From assembly GCA_037176885.1 (NCBI GenBank), contig JAWWNJ010000212.1, forward strand, positions 186,001-250,000: DNA of 64,000 nucleotides, given 5' to 3'. Made by a program: the position numbers and the translations under genes. The number at the start of each line of letters is the position of its first letter. The first letter of the stretch is position 1. The notes beneath the pieces were generated by a model. That model was not told the origin of the DNA and made no database searches. It saw only the letters and a list, made by a program, of their open reading frames with translations. Shown piece by piece: positions 22,283 to 33,499 of the stretch. This stretch comes from Favolaschia claudopus. Lineage: Eukaryota > Basidiomycota > Agaricomycetes > Agaricales > Mycenaceae.

Positions 22283-22660
22283 TTACTGAATTGACGTACC
22301 GTGGTTCTCTGTATGGGATGTACAGCCGCCTAGCGGACAGTAAGTGAAGCTGATAGTATGATAAGAAAAGAGGATACTTGGTGGCAATGACCCAGACGGG
22401 CGTAGGTCGACGGGTCCAGTGGTGAGTGCAAAGCAATCTTCCAGAGCTGAATCCCTGCAGTATTGAGCCCAGTCTTGGCCGAGAACGAGATCATAGGGCA
22501 GAGACGACGAGACACGAATGTCAAGAGCAAACGACGTCGGAGGCAGAGACAGAGACCATTGGGGAAGAACAAGCGTGCCAGAAGCAACAGAGTTTTGAGT
22601 GGGGACACCAGCAGAGAGAACCCAGTCTAGAGAAAGCAGGGATGACGGTGCTTCGTTGTC
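22283..22660 (-). pseudogene. Fragment of an unrecognised fungal protein
   Basis: The minus-strand frame contains FALDIRVSSSLPYDLVLGQD followed by WAQYCRDSAL. LPYDLVLGxDW resembles a retropepsin-fold strand in fungal transposon-linked proteins, but the catalytic D-S/T-G is not visible here. It is cut on its 5' side by the foldback element at 22679. A transposon origin is inference. Confidence 0.35.
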
Positions 22661-22678
22661 GAAGGCAGTGGACAGGTA

Positions 22679-23362
22679 CAGTGGTGGCAAATAGAAATTG
22701 CCGTGGCTTTTTGGTAAAAATCTCGATGTATACATCACCGAATGACCTCAAGTAAGATGTAGAGATGGGTATGTGATACTTCTGTACCTCTTGGAACACT
22801 CAGCAATATATCATGCACTGACAATGCATCAATAATGGATGGTTTCCGTTTTTTGCCATATCCGGAAAAACACAATGTACCCTCAGCAAAAAAGTGTCAT
22901 AATAGGATAAAAGTACTTGAAAAACAATGCTAGTTCTCACTTTGACTGACTGGAATTGATCGTCATTTGAGCTCACAACAGCCGCTCGAAGTAGGTCATT
23001 TTAGCTATTTTCTCTGCATTTTCAGCTATTTTGTGTGAAAATAGCCAACTCTGAGCGGTTGTTGTGAGCTCAAATGAGGGTCAATTCCATTCAACAAAAG
23101 TGGAAACTAGGACTGTTTTTCAAGTACTTTCATCCTATTGTGACACTTTTTTGCTGAGGATACATTGAGTCTTTCCAGATATGGCAATAATAAGAAACTG
23201 TCCTGTTATTGATGCATTGTCAGGGCGTAATATATAACTGAGTGCTCTAAGCAGTACAGAGGTATCATATATTTATTTCTACATTTTATTTCAGGTCATT
23301 CGGTGAAGTATACAGCAAGATTTTGGCCAAAAAGCCACGGCAATTTCTATTTGCCACCACTG
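22679..23362. mobile_element. Foldback Tc1-like element (684 bp)
   Basis: It is flanked by TA (22677-22678, 23363-23364). TIRs begin CAGTGGTGGCAAATAGAAAT and pair for about 170 bp at high identity. The rest of each arm also pairs (GAGCTCACAACAGCCGCTC near 22969 with its partner near 23055), so nearly the whole element folds on itself. No coding capacity. Same family as 14170-14838. Confidence 0.85.
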
Positions 23363-23384
23363 TATAAGTTGCGAAAGGTAGCCA

Positions 23385-23640
23385 TGTTGGAATGACAGTC
23401 TCAGAATCACCCCAGGGATAGCAGTTGACCCTCGCAAACGCGCGAGGGGCAATCAATAGACACAGCGTACTTATACAGCGAGTAAATGAAATATCGGGGA
23501 GCCGGGGAAATATGGTAAGCATAGTGGAGCGAGAAATGAATAGAAAATAATGTTCGTTTAGTCAACGGACCGACGGCGGGAGAGCTAGCGACTGCGGAAA
23601 GGTCGCGTGCGCGCGAGTGCGCAGCCTCGTAATTCCAACA
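23385..23640 (-). repeat. 3' LTR of the copia element (256 bp)
   Basis: Identical to 24830-25085, with TGTTGG..CCAACA inverted ends. In the gag orientation this is the downstream LTR. Confidence 0.92.
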
Positions 23641-23708
23641 CACCCCCGCGAGGTTGCCGCACGAAGCGCGTACGCACCCCCGCAAACTCTGAAATCCACC
23701 CCCGCAAT

Positions 23709-24563
23709 TTACCACGCGTCGTTTTCTTCGTCAGACTCCCATTCAATCGCGAGTGCGGTGGTCCCTTTCTTCTTGGCCTTCGCGGATTCCCAAGAGCGTT
23801 TCTCGGGACAGTCCGACTTGAAATGACCTTTCTTGTCGCAAAAGAAGCACGTAACGTCGGCGGCGGCGCGGCGGACAGCAACAGCCATCGCTTCCTCGGG
23901 AATAGTGTTGTCGACGGAAGGTGTGGTGACAGTGGAAGCGGTTTGAAGAGAGAGTTGGCGGGTCTCCTCGTTGAGCAGGCGGGTGATAACGTGGTTAACG
24001 GTGAGCTGGTCGGCCGCGGTGGCGTCGAAGTTAATGATGACCGCCTCGTAAGAAGGAGGAAGACCCATCGTCATAGCCAAAATCTGATCTTGATCCGTCA
24101 CCTCTATTTTCGCATGCTGCATCCTCAACACCATCGTCTGAATACGTCCAATCCAAGCCTCCATCGTCTCATCTTCCATCTTCTTTGCCGTCAAGAACCT
24201 TCGACGCAGCGCCAAAGTCGTCGCGAAACCGGACGCTCGGTGCAGCCTCGCCAAGTTCTGCCAAATCTCCATCGGATCGCGCGACGACATGTGCGCCAAT
24301 TGACCATCTTCGACATGCAAAATTAACTCAGCTCGTGCCTCCGCCATCTTCACCGGGTCTCGTGCAGCAATCAAAATGTCTCTCTCTGTCTTCATCTCCT
24401 CCTCCGTCTTCTCCGAACCATCCGACTTCTTCTTGCCCACCAAAACTTCGACCACAGCCCACAGTTTCTTCCGAACAAGAATGGCCTCTGCCCGCATTTC
24501 CCATTGGGCAAAATTCTGGTTGTTCAAGCGAGCGATGCGGGAGGAAAGGTGATCGTCAGACAT
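23709..24563 (-). CDS. Copia-type Gag (284 aa), intact
   Basis: The frame is uninterrupted. The N-terminal region has the usual copia gag layout (LNNQNFAQWEMRAEAILVRK; WQNLARLHRASGFATTLALR; MEAWIGRIQTMVLRM). A zinc knuckle CFFCDKKGHFKSDC of the CX2CX4HX4C type lies at residues 239-252. It is followed by a basic and then an acidic tail ending ESDEENDAW. Gag forms the cytoplasmic virus-like particle and binds the RNA. The retained frame in an element without pol suggests gag may act in cis or be of recent origin. The start is the first ATG of the frame, giving MSDDHLSSRI. Confidence 0.9.
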   Translation of the reverse strand: MSDDHLSSRIARLNNQNFAQWEMRAEAILVRKKLWAVVEVLVGKKKSDGSEKTEEEMKTERDILIAARDPVKMAEARAELILHVEDGQLAHMSSRDPMEIWQNLARLHRASGFATTLALRRRFLTAKKMEDETMEAWIGRIQTMVLRMQHAKIEVTDQDQILAMTMGLPPSYEAVIINFDATAADQLTVNHVITRLLNEETRQLSLQTASTVTTPSVDNTIPEEAMAVAVRRAAADVTCFFCDKKGHFKSDCPEKRSWESAKAKKKGTTALAIEWESDEENDAW

Positions 24564-24829
24564 GGTAGCGTCGAAAGAAAGCGAGCTGGATCAAGGGGGA
24601 AAAATACAAGAACGTCTCGTCTCGTCAATCGTTCCAGAGGTGCGTCGGTCGTCGATCGTCGGTCCCCGTCTCGTAGGGTAGTCAGCGATGCCTCGTCTCG
24701 TGAGGGCTTTCAGCGGGTGCCTCGTCTCGTGAGGGCTTGGGATCGGGGTAAGACTCCAGGCAGCGATCGTCGACGAAGTCCAGAGAATGGCAGCGAGAGC
24801 GTGAAGCCAGAGGGTATGCTGCGCGTTTG

Positions 24830-25085
24830 TGTTGGAATGACAGTCTCAGAATCACCCCAGGGATAGCAGTTGACCCTCGCAAACGCGCGAGGGGCAATCA
24901 ATAGACACAGCGTACTTATACAGCGAGTAAATGAAATATCGGGGAGCCGGGGAAATATGGTAAGCATAGTGGAGCGAGAAATGAATAGAAAATAATGTTC
25001 GTTTAGTCAACGGACCGACGGCGGGAGAGCTAGCGACTGCGGAAAGGTCGCGTGCGCGCGAGTGCGCAGCCTCGTAATTCCAACA
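24830..25085 (-). repeat. 5' LTR of the copia element (256 bp)
   Basis: In the gag orientation this is the upstream LTR and would hold the promoter. Followed on the plus strand by the AGCCA duplication. Confidence 0.92.
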
Positions 25086-25090
25086 AGCCA

Positions 25091-26700
25091 TGGAGGAAGA
25101 AGTGAAAGCGAGAGTCTGAGTGCGCAGGAGTCCGCCACGTCGAATGTACGACACGGCACAGCATTAGGAAGCGCAAATGACACATCCCGTGGAAAATTGC
25201 TCGATGTATTCCTTTGAATATTTGAACGCTGAAGGCTGGATGTTGCGCGAAGAAGTAGACGAGATGTTTTTCTGAAAGCCGGCTGGCTTAGAGTACGAGA
25301 TGCGGCGAGAAGGAACGGACCAGAAATCAAGAGTTGATAGATTACGCAAAAACAATGACAAAAATGTGATGGTCCGCCAAAAAGCTCAGCAAAGAGGCGC
25401 CCTAAGACCCGTACCTAAAGGTAGCGGGAATTTTTTCCTTCGGTCGATTTGATACATCAATGATCCCATCAATGATGGGACCTATTTGGTGGTGTTTAGG
25501 CCGAGCGCACCATACCCTTTTTTGCAATTCTTTTTCGGTCACGGGACCCAGTGCGTTGAGAAAAAAACCCCTGGTGAGAACGAGGTTGATTAGTGACAAA
25601 CATGTACAAAGCTGCCATTTGCGGTAGTGGCCATGCCCGTCATCATTATTATCATTATACGGTACTTAACTTAATTTTCAAGCAAGAATTACAATTGACA
25701 ATAAGTTTGACTAAGTTACACCGCTCGAGCTCTGATTATGAGACGCAGTGTGAGGTGTCAGATGCTTCAAGCCAAGGCGGTAGAGTCGACACCCAGTATT
25801 TTCAAAAGTCCATCCGTGGGGGTTGGAGCTCGGTGAAAGCTTCGAGTAACCCAGGCGGACTGCCCAATCATATCTTACTGGGATCTCGTATATACTGTAA
25901 GTGCGAACGGACAACCGCTTCCCTCAACAGCATTAAGACACTCTGATAAAAGACATCCTGGGCATTGCATCTGTGGTGTCATGGATTCTGGGGAATTAAG
26001 TCAACGCAACGCCGAGCCGTTCAGAGTGGAAGATTACATTGACTGTTAAAGCCGCTACAGCGGGAGGGTCGTGAAAAGTAAAGTGGGTGCACACGAAAAT
26101 AAAACTGGCACAAGCAGATTGGCTCAGTACTGAGTCACAGAGATGGCAAAAAGCGGCCTCACAGAATGATGAGAACTTGGGCAGCAGAAATGTCGACACG
26201 TGATAGCAAGATGCCCAACAACAGGGTTGCGGGAAAAACCGGGTGGTAAATTACAATTGTAATTTACCGCGGTCGGGCATCTGTAGCGATTTCTGTTCCT
26301 TTCATATTACTTTTCCCCGTCAAATACGTTGTTTGTTACCTCAAAAGTTGTTTATGAAGAAGTAAAAAAGTGTACTTTGATCGCATCCGAAGAGTTCACA
26401 TGCTGCTCGACACGGTCACATGACTCAATGAGTTTGTTCTCTTTTTCGCGATTGAATGAAGAGGAAGAAAGTCAGATATATTTTCCACGCATTCATATCA
26501 GTAGTATACTCTACATCAATTAAAAGATCTTGTTAATTTCAGAGAAAAATAGTTAATGCTGAACCTTGTGGAGGCAGGAAATACTTAAGGCCGTCGGACC
26601 GGGACTTCATGCCCGAGGCACTGGGAGTTGATTGGTTGTATAAAAAGGGTGACGTGGGAGGAAAGGACGGACCGGAAACGATTAATCATGTAGTCGATGT
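25091..26700. other. No gene recognised; 24-bp palindrome at 26245-26268
   Basis: Short frames only. GGTAAATTACAATTGTAATT and the following four bases form a perfect 24-bp palindrome. 26580-26707 may be the body of the LINE whose tail lies at 27024. Confidence 0.4.
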
Positions 26701-26715
26701 CGGCATGTCGTGTAC

Positions 26716-27023
26716 AGGCCCCCGGTCACTACCATATAGGTCCGTAGGGTAAAATTTCCGGATTTTCGACTGATTTACTCTATTTTTTGGCATTGATGGC
26801 GCCCTAGAGGAGTCAAAAAAGGTGTATTTTTTCTGGAAATTGCGGGAAACGCTTAGTTTAGAGCAGCTGCGTCGGCCCAGCTATTCAAAATCTCGCTTCC
26901 ATGGCTGGTTCGCGAAATAGACCTCTGAAATTGGCCGTTGTTTTACTCTATGAAACCTACGGACCTGAGGTTGATATCTGCGGATTTTGACCCGCCCACC
27001 TATATGGTAGTGACCGGGGGCCT
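26716..27023. mobile_element. hAT-like MITE (308 bp) inside a LINE tail
   Basis: TIRs are identical for 25 bp, beginning AGGCCCCCGGTCACTACCAT, and are flanked by the 8-bp repeat TCGTGTAC (26708-26715, 27024-27031). An 8-bp duplication fits hAT (or Mutator). A second internal inverted pair carries GGTCCGTAGG. TCGTGTAC is itself part of the LINE tail seen at 3860-3880 on the other strand, so the MITE entered a pre-existing LINE copy. Confidence 0.82.
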
Positions 27024-27079
27024 TCGTGTACTATAGCCGCTTGCAGCGGCTCGAGCACGTTAATTGATCTCAACAACAA
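27024..27079 (+). repeat. LINE 3' end with hairpin and CAA tail
   Basis: GTACTATAGCCGCTTGCAGC continues to GGCTCGAGCACGTTAAT and ends in a CAACAACAACAA tract. The 3' end of the retroposon at 3818-4473 has the same hairpin and CTCGAGCACGTTAAT, but a CAT tract. Confidence 0.75.
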
Positions 27080-27827
27080 CAACCGGAATTGGCCTGTACT
27101 GCCAAATTGGGTGGGGTGGAAAGTTATAACTCCTCCAAATATTTAAATTTAAATCCGTCTTGCGAATTTATTCCTCTGTTGAAGCAAGAGGAATTAAAAA
27201 TGGGATAAAATCTGCGGCCACAGATGGCCTTGTCATCGATCCTTCGATGTGCGACTGGACGATACTCGGATACAAAAGGGTCGCGATGGGCTCAAAAACC
27301 ACTTTTTCGGACAAGGAAATCTGAAAAATCAGGCGCGCCGTCCGTGAGAGCCAATCCAGAGGAAAATCGTAAAGGAAATTGTCGCTGAATAGGGGAAATT
27401 CACGGGAGCTAAAGAATCGAGATAATTCATCGGGTAAACAACGGCCAATTCATGGATTTTATTAAATGTTGACACTTCTTATGGGGCCTCAGATGCACAG
27501 ATGCACGGGTACACAAGCCCAGAAAACCCCTGGTCGTGCGTTGCTGGGGCCGATGGTGGGCCCTGCATGGTCGGGCAGCCCAGTCGTTTCAGACTGACCG
27601 CAGGATCATAGGTGAATGTCGTAAGGCTCGACCAACCATGCGAAGCACGAGAACCTTGTGAAGCGGCGTTGCCGCCGAAGTAAGTGTGAGAGGTGTCCTG
27701 TTCCTCCGGAGGCCTAACATTGAGTGAGACAGAGTGCACGCTGAACCATTGGATAATGTGTCCAACATAACTGACATAGAATGGTATTCTGGACCGCCCA
27801 CCAAGTCCATCTCTATTGAAAGCATCT

Positions 27828-28639
27828 TCAATCTGATACAAAAACAAAAAGAGATAGAGAGTACGGACGGCGGTCATTGTACGGGTTGTGGTTGCGGTCC
27901 TCGACCTCAGCGAGGAACTCTGCAACATGGTTTTGGTACCCCTCAGAGCCAGTCAAAGTTGCATCCACAGAACCGGAGAACATTTGGCCTGGGGAATGGT
28001 CGTTGTGCATGGTGAGGTAAGGGAAATCTGGCGAGATCGGAGAAAATAAACCAGAGCCAACCGCGTAGGCGGCAACATCGGCTGATCTACTCTGTGCCGC
28101 CGGGAAAGCGAGCCACTCTGCACGAAGATCATATGAAGCGGCCGAGAGCGTTGCAGCTTGTGATGAGGCTTTGCCAGGGATCGTGCCGCTCGGCGCGGAG
28201 TTTTTCACCTCTTTGGACCAGCAGGCGGGATCTGGAACAACCAGGGCCTTTGAACGCTTATGCTGAGAGCGGTGCACTTCAGTGTGAGTCTGACGGTGTC
28301 TCTTGAGGTCGCCAAGACGTTTGAACGAGTGCTCGCAGATCTACAGGGAGCAAGTAACACATCAAAAAATGGAGGCTGAACGAATACCTCGCAAACGTGG
28401 GGCCTCAGATTAGTGTGGACTCTAAGATGACTTGTGATGCGGCCTCTTTTCGCGAAAGTGCTATTACAGTCCTTCCATTTGCAAGTGAGACAAAGGTTAT
28501 TCGTGTTTTTGCGACCGACGTGATCGTTGCACATATGATTGTAGAAGGATTCTGGGTCAGAGAAAGACCTCGAGCAACCACGCCAGAGACAATTGTGGTC
28601 GTGGGACGGAGGGGCAGCGATAAGGCTGGGTTGTGACAT
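27828..28639 (-). CDS. PacC/Rim101-type three-zinc-finger regulator
   Basis: Exon 1 is 28388-28639 and exon 2 27828-28340, with a 47-nt GT..AG intron (28341-28387). Fingers: CLWRGC..HMCNDH (CX4C-X12-HX4H), CKWKDC..HLRVH (CX4C-X12-HX3H) and CEICEHSF..HRQTH, the last split by the intron. [19 protein letters not shown] followed by RITSHLRVH is the PacC signature. The family binds GCCARG sites and switches genes under alkaline p[14 protein letters not shown] matches a family block downstream. At about 254 residues it is much shorter than the usual 600 or more. A donor at 27864 could join a further exon to the left (to 27482 or 27589), but that intron would be only 32 nt, so the C-terminus is unsure. 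Start ATG at 28639; another in-frame ATG lies 18 nt upstream. Confidence 0.8.
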
Positions 28640-28781
28640 GGTCGTAAGTAGCAACAAAAGTGCCAGTGCGACTAGACTCGCGACCAGTACGTTCCCACGA
28701 ACAGATCACAAGGCAAGCAGAGATCAGTTGTGGGAACGACTGGAACAATTTGTTGTGATTTTGGCTGATGCACCAAAATGT

Positions 28782-29182
28782 CACGTAGGGTTCGGGGAAT
28801 AACTCCTGGGAGTTGTTCACATCTTGTTAATAACATCGGGCTCTCCGGAGAGTTATTCACAGCTGTTACTAACAAGAGAGTTAATAACAGTTTTTTTACA
28901 TGTGAATTACTCTTGGGCGGCGAAAAACTGGATTTTTTGCGTCCCGCAAACCGAACTGCTGCTGTCTTTTCCAGCGTAGACTGTGTATGCAGCGCCGATC
29001 AGCGGTTCTCAGCGCAAAATACAGCGCCCGCAGGCCCTTCGAAAGCGATTGGTGCGGGCAGTTGTTCGCAGTTATTCACAGGTCAGTTTTGAGCACCAAG
29101 GTCGCAGCAGTTATTAACTGTTATTAACACCATGTTAATAACTGATGTTATTACTAACATGGCAGTTATTCCCCGAACCCTG
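28782..29182. mobile_element. hAT-like MITE upstream of pacC
   Basis: AGGGTTCGGGGAATAACT occurs at the left end (28787) and inverted at the right end (29182). AAAATGT flanks both sides (28775-28781, 29183-29189). Subterminal GTTATTAAC/GTTAATAAC words are repeated in both halves. It sits about 145 bp upstream of the pacC start and so lies in its likely promoter. Confidence 0.7.
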
Positions 29183-29494
29183 AAAATGTGGTTTTGGACT
29201 TCGTACTTTTGGGCCTCCGAATGTCGAGAAAAAGTGTAAAAAAGTCGTATATTGAAAGATGGGTATTTTTGAATTCTGAATCGATTGACACCAAGTCGAT
29301 TTTCCACGGATCTGGCCCCAAAAGTTCGGACGAGGCAAGGGAACACCCTTAGAGTATACAGTGATTTTCGACGTAACTTTCCGCCCAACTTGACTGTTTT
29401 GCATCGTATAATGCTCAAAAACCTTTCTCGAACCAAAACCGGACGAAAGTGACGTCATCATCTCGCGTCGCGCGATCACGTACACACCTCGACT

Positions 29495-29878
29495 CTACGT
29501 TTGCGTCTGGCGCGTGAAGAGCGCCGACATCCTTGGATCCTCCTGCCGCGCAAATTCGGCTCGCATCTCCTCTGTTGTCTGTTGAGATCCCCTCCCTCTC
29601 CCCCCGCCTCTGCCTCTGCCTCTCGTTGGAGCCGGATTGCCGCGGATTGAGCTTGAAGAACCGCCGTTGGCCGATGTTTGTGCGGTGATTACAGCTGTCT
29701 CTGCGACTCTTCTGCGCGCTGGTGTACCCGCTTCCATCGGCGCATCCTCCGTTCTAGGATGTTTTGAGGCTCGGGATTTCTTGGGTAAAGGCTGCATGGG
29801 AGGAATATGAAGATCAGCAAGAGTACGGTATAATTTCTCCCAACTCTTCTCAACTTGACTCGGCCAGGCAGAATTCAA
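29495..29878 (-). CDS. Hypothetical RG-rich small protein
   Basis: A 127-codon frame with a basic, proline-rich middle and an RGRGRGGGRGRG tract near the C-terminus, as in RNA-binding RGG proteins. No domain is recognised. It lies beside an LTR-element relic and may be a truncated gag-like frame. Composition alone could also produce it. Confidence 0.25.
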   Translation of the reverse strand: MNSAWPSQVEKSWEKLYRTLADLHIPPMQPLPKKSRASKHPRTEDAPMEAGTPARRRVAETAVITAQTSANGGSSSSIRGNPAPTRGRGRGGGRGRGSQQTTEEMRAEFARQEDPRMSALFTRQTQT

Positions 29879-31237
29879 GCTGCCAAGCGCCAGTCAGCTG
29901 TAAAGGGAGGAGTGCTGAATAAAGACGTCCAGATAGCGCTGGATAATGTGCTTCGGCTAGCGCGGTATTCTCTTCGGTTCCGTCCTCATAGTAGCCCAGT
30001 TTTACCTCTTGATCTCCACCCCGCCCAATGCCTCCTCATTCACCTGTTACTGCCTTGGAAATTCATGCTGCGCTTTCACGACCTCTTTGGGACGACACTT
30101 CTGGTGATATCCACCTCCCATAGACCGAGCGCGGTTGATCTGCTGCTGGTCTATGTCTTGATGCTCCCTATGCCCCCTCTGTTTTCGGCTATAATTCCAC
30201 CAGCCAATCATGCAATATTCCCAATAACTCTTCATTTGCCTGCTGCGATTCCTATGCTAGTTCCCTTCATCATTCAGCCCAACACCTCACCACCCATTTA
30301 ACTTTCTCTCGCTCCTGGATGCGAATTTTGGCCTCCGTGTTCTCCCACTTCTCAGCAACACCCATATTTCCTCCCGAAATTTTTTCTCTTCCTTCCGAAA
30401 CATACGAACATGGAGGATTAATTTTTCATCGTGCAGATCCTGCTACCGCCGCTCCGCCTCACGGAGCTGCCTTCGCATGGACTACAAGAAGAGAAAGTGG
30501 GGGGCTGTAGGGGATGTATATGGAGTGTGTACCCTAGAGTCTATGCTATGCATAGACTCAGAGGCTGCTGGAGCATTAGCTCTATAGCGCCAGGGATGCA
30601 CTCAACATACCCTGCAGGCCAGACAGGAGCAATACAGGCTGGCCTGAATAGCTACGGGTTGCCGACTTGAGGGAGGCTTGGAGCGCCGCTAGGGTGATAC
30701 TGCGAATGCAGTACAGAGTTTATGATTAGAGGCTACGCCTCCATAGCTCTGCTAGTCCCCCCAGCATGCATACCCTGAGTCAGGGACTCATAGCTAGCAC
30801 ATGTTAGCAGAGCCTAGCGCCTGGGATGCACATGAGCTCATACTGCAGGCCAGACAAGAGCAACAGAGGCTGGCCCAAGGATCTTTGTGGAACACAGATC
30901 TGGAGCTTAGCCAGGGCGCACTGCAGGTGCAGTCCAGAGTCTACAGATCATCGTACTGTAACTCTGCTAGTCCGCCCTGGCTGCCAGCTGGGGATAGGCA
31001 TCTGGACTTCGTTGCAAATGCCATTGCGGCAGCCAATAATGCAGAGCATCACTGCCGCATTCTCCAATAAAGCTGGCCAACTTTTTTTTTTTTTTCTTTT
31101 TTCTTTTTTCTTTCCTCCTCCTTGATGGAATCTCTGCATCATAGGGATGCAGAATTTGGGGGGCCATTGTGATGCTATCCTGGGATGAGCATACTCAATT
31201 TCTGCTTCATAGCAGGCACCAACCGTTTGGGGGGCAC
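29879..31237 (+). pseudogene. Decayed LTR-retroelement interior
   Basis: There is no intact frame. Two ~230-bp direct repeats (from about 30588 and 30818) share CTGCAGGCCAGACA.GAGCAA and CTCTGCTAGTCC. A frame at 30801-31070 reads ELILQARQEQQRLAQG. The stretch ends with two copies of TTTGGGGGGC, the second followed at once by TGTGACGGG, which looks like a polypurine tract and an LTR start. Confidence 0.45.
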
Positions 31238-31560
31238 TGTGACGGGTCTATATAATATTTGCTTACTTAAACGCTTGTTACCTTATATTCCGCCTGTAGA
31301 TATTACATAATCTAATCTTGCTTAACTAACACTACGATGTACGGTTAAGAAGGATCTCAACGAGCGGCGGCGCTACCGCCGAAGACTACAATCCAGGACC
31401 CGTTGCTAGCCTGAGCATGCGTATAACTGCTCCATGGCCCCGGTGCTGCGGGGGCTCCTGTCCAGGATCACACGACCCCTAGTCGATGGGTTGCAATGGC
31501 TGACGAGACACGACTAACGACCACCAGCGCCTAGAGCGCTATCTCATTATTCTTCCCTAG
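31238..31560 (+). repeat. Probable LTR remnant
   Basis: It begins TGTGACGGG directly after the purine tract, with a TATA-like TATATAATATT. The right end is not defined, and there is no second copy in the window to compare. Confidence 0.4.
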
Positions 31561-31604
31561 CTCCCAAGAAGCTACGTTTTCCGACTCGCATCACAGAAAC
31601 ACAC

Positions 31605-33480
31605 CTTGATAAGTGCGAAGAGCTCGGAAAGACGTTGGGCTCTTTACGGTTGTAAGAAGGGTCCGAAGATAGAACCGCTCACCACCATTGGGTGGAACAA
31701 AGAACATTCGCCCTATGGCAAACCCTTGACGACGCACAGCCCATCTCTTTTCATCCTTCCCGTTCTTCCACGTGAAATGTTGAGGAAACTCTTGATAGGT
31801 ATACTGACGTGCGAGAGCCCCTTCATCAGCATTGGCCTCGAAGAAGGCCGTAAGGCAAGTGCGCTCGGTAGCAGACCTTTCAAGAACCTCTCGCGGATCT
31901 TAACCTGGGTCATATGTCACCAGATGCTGACCAGGAAGATGAATCTACGTAGCAGGAGCTAGAGAACACCCAAAGAGAATGAACGCAAGACACACCTGCA
32001 GGCGTTTCACGGTTGGCACTTGATCATGCATATCAAAGTGAAAGACCCGCCATGCCGCCTCAGCAGCAGACATGTAACGGCGTTCAATCCATCGAGTGAT
32101 TTCGTCCCTCTTGTTCTGAACCTGCATCCCCGTGACATCACCTCCCTTCTGAATATACTTGAAGAGGTACTTGAACGACGAAAGCGAGGCAGCGCACTCC
32201 ACATTGATGTGGCAATTGTATTTGGCAGAGAGGTAAGGACTGTATGGGATGACCCAGGAATTATCGGCCATGAATCCACCAACATCGAAAGCACGACCAT
32301 CATCCGGACGGTAATACTCAGGATATCCATTCTTATCTGTGGAGGTCTGATCACGGAAAGCCTTGGGAAAGCGCTTGGTGCAACGTCCGTTCTCCATGCA
32401 GGGAGACCGAGGATTCGCAGTGCCGCAAGGACCGTGTACCATACACTTCTTCACAGTCGCGAAGAGGAGCGGTTGTGTGTCCGGATCAGGCCATCGAGCC
32501 CAGATCGCAGAGTCGATGTCTTCGGGAGTGAGGAGCTTCTCCCCCAGTGCCAGGAAGATGAGGATATGGATATGAGGAAGGCCGCGCTTCTGGAACTCAA
32601 TCGTGTAGACATAAGCTACGACACGACCAAAAATTCCATTCTTGCAAATGTCGTCAATGATTGCCTTCTTCTTAAGATGGAATACACGGGCAACCAGATC
32701 AGGACGGTCAGCAGGTTGCTGTGCTGGAAGAAGTTCACGGGTGATCTCAGGCCAATCTGGGTTTGTTGTGCAGGTAATGAAAAGGTCGACAGAGCGGTAG
32801 TACCTGGCAATGGCTATCGAGTCCTGAAACCGCTGACCCATATGCCTCGGACCTCCAATGTAGCTGGAAGAAGCGTTCGAAGCCGCCCTTGGTTCCTGAG
32901 ACTGCGGCTGGTGTTGCTGGCGTTCGTGTTCACGACGAAGTTGTTGGCCGGCAGCACGCCGATTTGGCTGTTCCTGTGCTGTCGCAGGAGGGGTCTGCAG
33001 ACCCGATGCATTGGCCTGAGATACAACACCAGTGATTCAGTAAATAATTGATGTAACAATGAAGCAATACGCACAGGTCGATTAATCTGTCGGCGTGCCG
33101 TCGACGGCCCCGGAGTAGGTGATGTTGGACGCTGGTTCTCTTCATTTAGACGCTGAGGCTCGCGACGCCGACGACGACTTGGGGTCTCCTGAAGGGCAAG
33201 TTGACGTTGGCGATCCGCATCACGCTGAGACGCGCGTTGGTTGTCGACACTCGACGAATCCGAGCTTTGAGTACCAGATTCCCTGCTGCCTTGCTGCTGG
33301 TTGTTACTAATGTCTTGGAAAGCCCTTCGACCAGGAGAGACGCGTCCAGGAAGTCGAGGAACACGGTACGGAGGGGACATGCCTGCATTGCGTGCATCCC
33401 TGGAGCGCCGGGGTTGACGATCGGCCAAAGACGGAGAGGAGGGAGAAGACGACGACGGGGGAGTAGGTCTGCAAGATGTC
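31605..33480 (-). pseudogene. Helitron Rep gene, 5' two thirds, Pif1 helicase missing
   Basis: Minus-strand exons: 33075-about 33480 (Ser/Arg/Gln-rich), 31996-33015 and 31605-31944, with introns of 59 and 51 nt. Exon 2 holds SSYIGGPRHMGQRFQDSIAI, ARYYRSVDLFITCTTNPDWP, the HUH motif RGLPHIHILIF and the two-tyrosine motif KYLFKYIQKG, so the Rep nuclease part is intact. Exon 3 holds IHLPGQHLVTYDPG, then an in-frame TAA (31910-31912), then QYTYQEFPQHFTWKNGK and RRQGFAIGRMFFVPPNGGER. It stops at a splice donor and unrelated DNA follows, so the helicase is lost. Rep would start rolling-circle transposition. Confidence 0.88.
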
Positions 33481-33499
33481 GAAGGCAAAAATGAGCACA

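Larger units (their letters stand above)
23385..25085 (-). mobile_element. Non-autonomous copia-type LTR retrotransposon
   Basis: Identical 256-bp LTRs (23385-23640, 24830-25085) begin TGTTGGAAT and end ATTCCAACA. The element is flanked by AGCCA (23380-23384, 25086-25090). Its interior holds only a minus-strand gag, with no protease, integrase or RT, so it needs pol from an autonomous copia element. The LTRs match at every base I compared, which implies recent insertion. On the coding strand GCGGGGGTG occurs three times before the 3' LTR, the last directly at its edge. Confidence 0.92.

Noticed and set aside
29855..30301. 148-codon plus-strand frame
   Set aside because: No domain, overlaps decayed retroelement DNA, composition not coding-like.
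32020..33051. 343-codon plus-strand frame
   Set aside because: It is the antisense shadow of the Helitron Rep exon, which has clear motifs on the minus strand.
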